DNA of 64,000 nucleotides from Flavobacterium fragile. Lineage in GTDB: Bacteria; Bacteroidota; Bacteroidia; Flavobacteriales; Flavobacteriaceae. Location: positions 186,001 to 250,000 of the forward strand of contig NZ_JAMLJN010000002.1 in NCBI RefSeq assembly GCF_023634865.1, written 5' to 3'. The notes beneath the pieces were generated by a model that ran no database searches, was not told where the DNA came from, and saw only the letters and a program-made list of their open reading frames with translations. Position 1 is the stretch's first letter. The number at the start of each line of letters is the position of its first letter. Position numbers and translations under genes: made by a program. Shown here one piece after another: positions 62,415 through 64,000 of this stretch.

Positions 62415-63686
62415 ATGACTATTTTACTACTTGGTTCTGGCGGTCGCGAACACGCACTAGCTTGGAAAATGCTTCAATCTTCAAAATGTACTTCTCTTTT
62501 TGTTGCTCCTGGAAATGCAGGAACAGCATCCATCGCAAAAAATGTAGCTTTAAATCCGAATGATTTTGAAGCGGTGAAAACATTTGTTCTTCAAGAAAAA
62601 GTGGAAATGGTAGTGGTTGGACCTGAAGATCCATTGGTTTTAGGAATTTATGATTTCTTTAAAAATGATGTAGAAATCAATCACATTCCAGTAATCGGAC
62701 CATCAAAAGTGGGAGCACAATTAGAAGGAAGTAAAGAATTTGCAAAAGAATTTTTAGTAAAACATAATATTCCAACAGCACGTTACGAAAGTTTCACCAA
62801 AGAAACTGTTGAAAAAGGTTGCCAATTTTTAGCAACTTTGCAAGCACCTTACGTTTTAAAAGCCGACGGATTAGCTGCAGGAAAAGGGGTTTTAATTTTA
62901 TCGGATTTAAATGAAGCGAAAACCGAATTACGAAATATGTTGGTGGGAGCTAAATTTGGGCAAGCCAGTTCAAAAGTAGTCATCGAAGAATTTTTAGATG
63001 GAATCGAATTAAGTTGTTTCGTTCTGACTGACGGAAAATCCTATAAAATATTGCCAACAGCAAAAGATTACAAAAGAATCGGAGAAGGCGATACAGGATT
63101 AAATACAGGCGGAATGGGAGCGGTATCTCCAGTTCCATTTGCAGATGCGGTTTTATTAGAAAAAATTGAAACCCGAATTGTAAAACCAACCATCGCGGGT
63201 TTACAAAAAGACGGAATCGAATATAAAGGATTTGTTTTCATCGGATTAATCAACGTGAAAGGCGAACCAATGGTAATTGAATATAACGTTCGTATGGGTG
63301 ACCCCGAAACAGAAGTGGTAATGCCAAGATTAAAAAGTGATTTAGTTGAAATTTTTGAAGCGATTGGAAATCAAGAATTAGAGAACATTACATTAGAAAT
63401 CGATGAAAGAGCCGCTACAACTATTATGGTAGTATCAGGAGGTTATCCTGAAGATTATGAAAAAGGAAAAGAGATTTTTGGATTGGAAAATATCACCGAA
63501 TCTATTCCATTTCATGCCGGAACAAAATTAGAAAACGGAAAAGTAGTGACTAATGGAGGTCGTGTAATTGCGGTAACTTCCTATGGAAATGACTTTCAAG
63601 AAGCCATAAAAAAATCTTATCAAAGTATAGCAAAACTACAATTTGATAAGATGTATTTTAGAAGAGATATTGGTAAGGATTTATAA
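62415..63686 (+). CDS. purD: Phosphoribosylamine--glycine ligase
   Basis: A 423-residue ATP-grasp enzyme, the second step of de novo purine synthesis. [19 protein letters not shown] is the N-terminal start, [15 protein letters not shown] and [17 protein letters not shown] follow, [14 protein letters not shown] is the ATP-grasp loop, and [12 protein letters not shown] and [18 protein letters not shown] are PurD signatures. It is full length. It stands alone, not in a pur operon. Confidence 0.97.
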   Translation: MTILLLGSGGREHALAWKMLQSSKCTSLFVAPGNAGTASIAKNVALNPNDFEAVKTFVLQEKVEMVVVGPEDPLVLGIYDFFKNDVEINHIPVIGPSKVGAQLEGSKEFAKEFLVKHNIPTARYESFTKETVEKGCQFLATLQAPYVLKADGLAAGKGVLILSDLNEAKTELRNMLVGAKFGQASSKVVIEEFLDGIELSCFVLTDGKSYKILPTAKDYKRIGEGDTGLNTGGMGAVSPVPFADAVLLEKIETRIVKPTIAGLQKDGIEYKGFVFIGLINVKGEPMVIEYNVRMGDPETEVVMPRLKSDLVEIFEAIGNQELENITLEIDERAATTIMVVSGGYPEDYEKGKEIFGLENITESIPFHAGTKLENGKVVTNGGRVIAVTSYGNDFQEAIKKSYQSIAKLQFDKMYFRRDIGKDL

Positions 63687-63706
63687 TCCTTGCTAATATC
63701 TTTTAA

Positions 63707-63937
63707 TTATTTTAAAAACGAATGTGCAGTTGTATCTTGCTCATCTTCATTATTGGAATTGAAGATGTTCAATTGCTTGATCCAATATACCATAGCACCA
63801 CAACAAATTAAAATAAAAATCCAATTTAAGATATTTGCAGTCCACCAATTAGTTAATTCTAGTTCTCTTAACCAATCCATTGGTAATAATAAAAAATCTA
63901 CAAAAAGTGATTGTATTCCTTCAAAAAATGATTTCAT
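63707..63937 (-). CDS. DUF6341 family small membrane protein
   Basis: A 76-residue protein with one clear membrane helix (about 35-53, ANILNWIFILICCGAMVYWI) and a polar C-terminus with NNEDEQDTTAHSF. I recall this as DUF6341, a short Flavobacteriia protein often found beside purD. Function unknown. It is convergent with purD (20 bases apart) and has its own promoter box. Confidence 0.7.
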   Translation of the reverse strand: MKSFFEGIQSLFVDFLLLPMDWLRELELTNWWTANILNWIFILICCGAMVYWIKQLNIFNSNNEDEQDTTAHSFLK

Positions 63938-63963
63938 TTTGATAAAGTATTATATTTACACCA

Positions 63964-63971
63964 CAAAAATA
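63964..63971 (-). promoter_or_regulatory. Putative -7 promoter box of the DUF6341 gene
   Basis: The minus strand reads TATTTTTG, 27 bases before the ATG at 63937. Confidence 0.5.
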
Positions 63972-64000
63972 TAATAATATTCTAATGTTAGCAAGCATTT

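Noticed and set aside
63690-63974. 94-residue plus-strand frame after purD
   Set aside because: It is antisense to the DUF6341 gene, which has a clear membrane helix and promoter. The plus-strand product looks like low-complexity shadow sequence.

Overview
The window looks like chromosomal DNA of a Gram-negative Bacteroidota of the family Flavobacteriaceae, close to Flavobacterium. It is strongly AT-rich. It carries families typical of that group: DUF4837, DUF4175, DUF6909, DUF6341, GIN-domain and carboxypeptidase-regulatory-domain proteins. Shine-Dalgarno sequences are scarce, and many genes have a Bacteroidota-type -7 box (TAnnTTTG) just upstream of the start codon. I count 58 protein genes, one of them cut by the left edge, and one tRNA-Cys. 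There is no prophage, insertion sequence, CRISPR array or recognisable defence island.

Left part (1-30 kb) is mostly housekeeping on the minus strand (17 of 24 genes). It holds the end of an outer-membrane beta-barrel protein, a lytic transglycosylase, pgk, holB, a Pif1-like helicase, an OmpH/Skp-like lipoprotein, the block methyltransferase-mnmG-ybeY-DUF4175, gltX, an SPFH protein, glnS, folB, an LTA-synthase-like sulfatase, tRNA-Cys, a LysE exporter and rnr. Two perfect-type parS sites and one exact consensus parS lie around mnmG and ybeY, with a near match in gltX.

At about 30.5-31.1 kb there is a roughly 600-base AT-rich gap. It holds several degenerate DnaA-box-like 9-mers, and the dominant gene strand switches from minus to plus there. 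With the nearby parS sites this makes it a reasonable but unproven candidate replication origin.

Right part (31-64 kb) is mostly on the plus strand (28 of 34 genes). It begins with rpiB, nnrD, tex, tatA, an inactive-looking M23 protein, a GH3-family enzyme, two tandem regulatory-domain proteins and a DUF6909 protein. From about 41 to 62 kb it is a surface polysaccharide locus: chain-length regulator, the four dTDP-L-rhamnose genes, a PagL-like lipid A deacylase, flippase, two Wzy/WaaL-type polymerase or ligase proteins, six glycosyltransferases, a UDP-glucuronate decarboxylase, an initiating sugar-phosphate transferase and a CapK-like enzyme. purD and a DUF6341 gene close the window.

The most interesting non-gene structure is a family of short dispersed hairpins followed by GACAA(AC). 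Compound direct copies bracket a small GIY-YIG nuclease gene at 8.0-8.6 kb. Second is a threefold tandem repeat of the tRNA-Cys 3' end plus terminator, in which each copy keeps a GAAA-loop hairpin while the arms have diverged.
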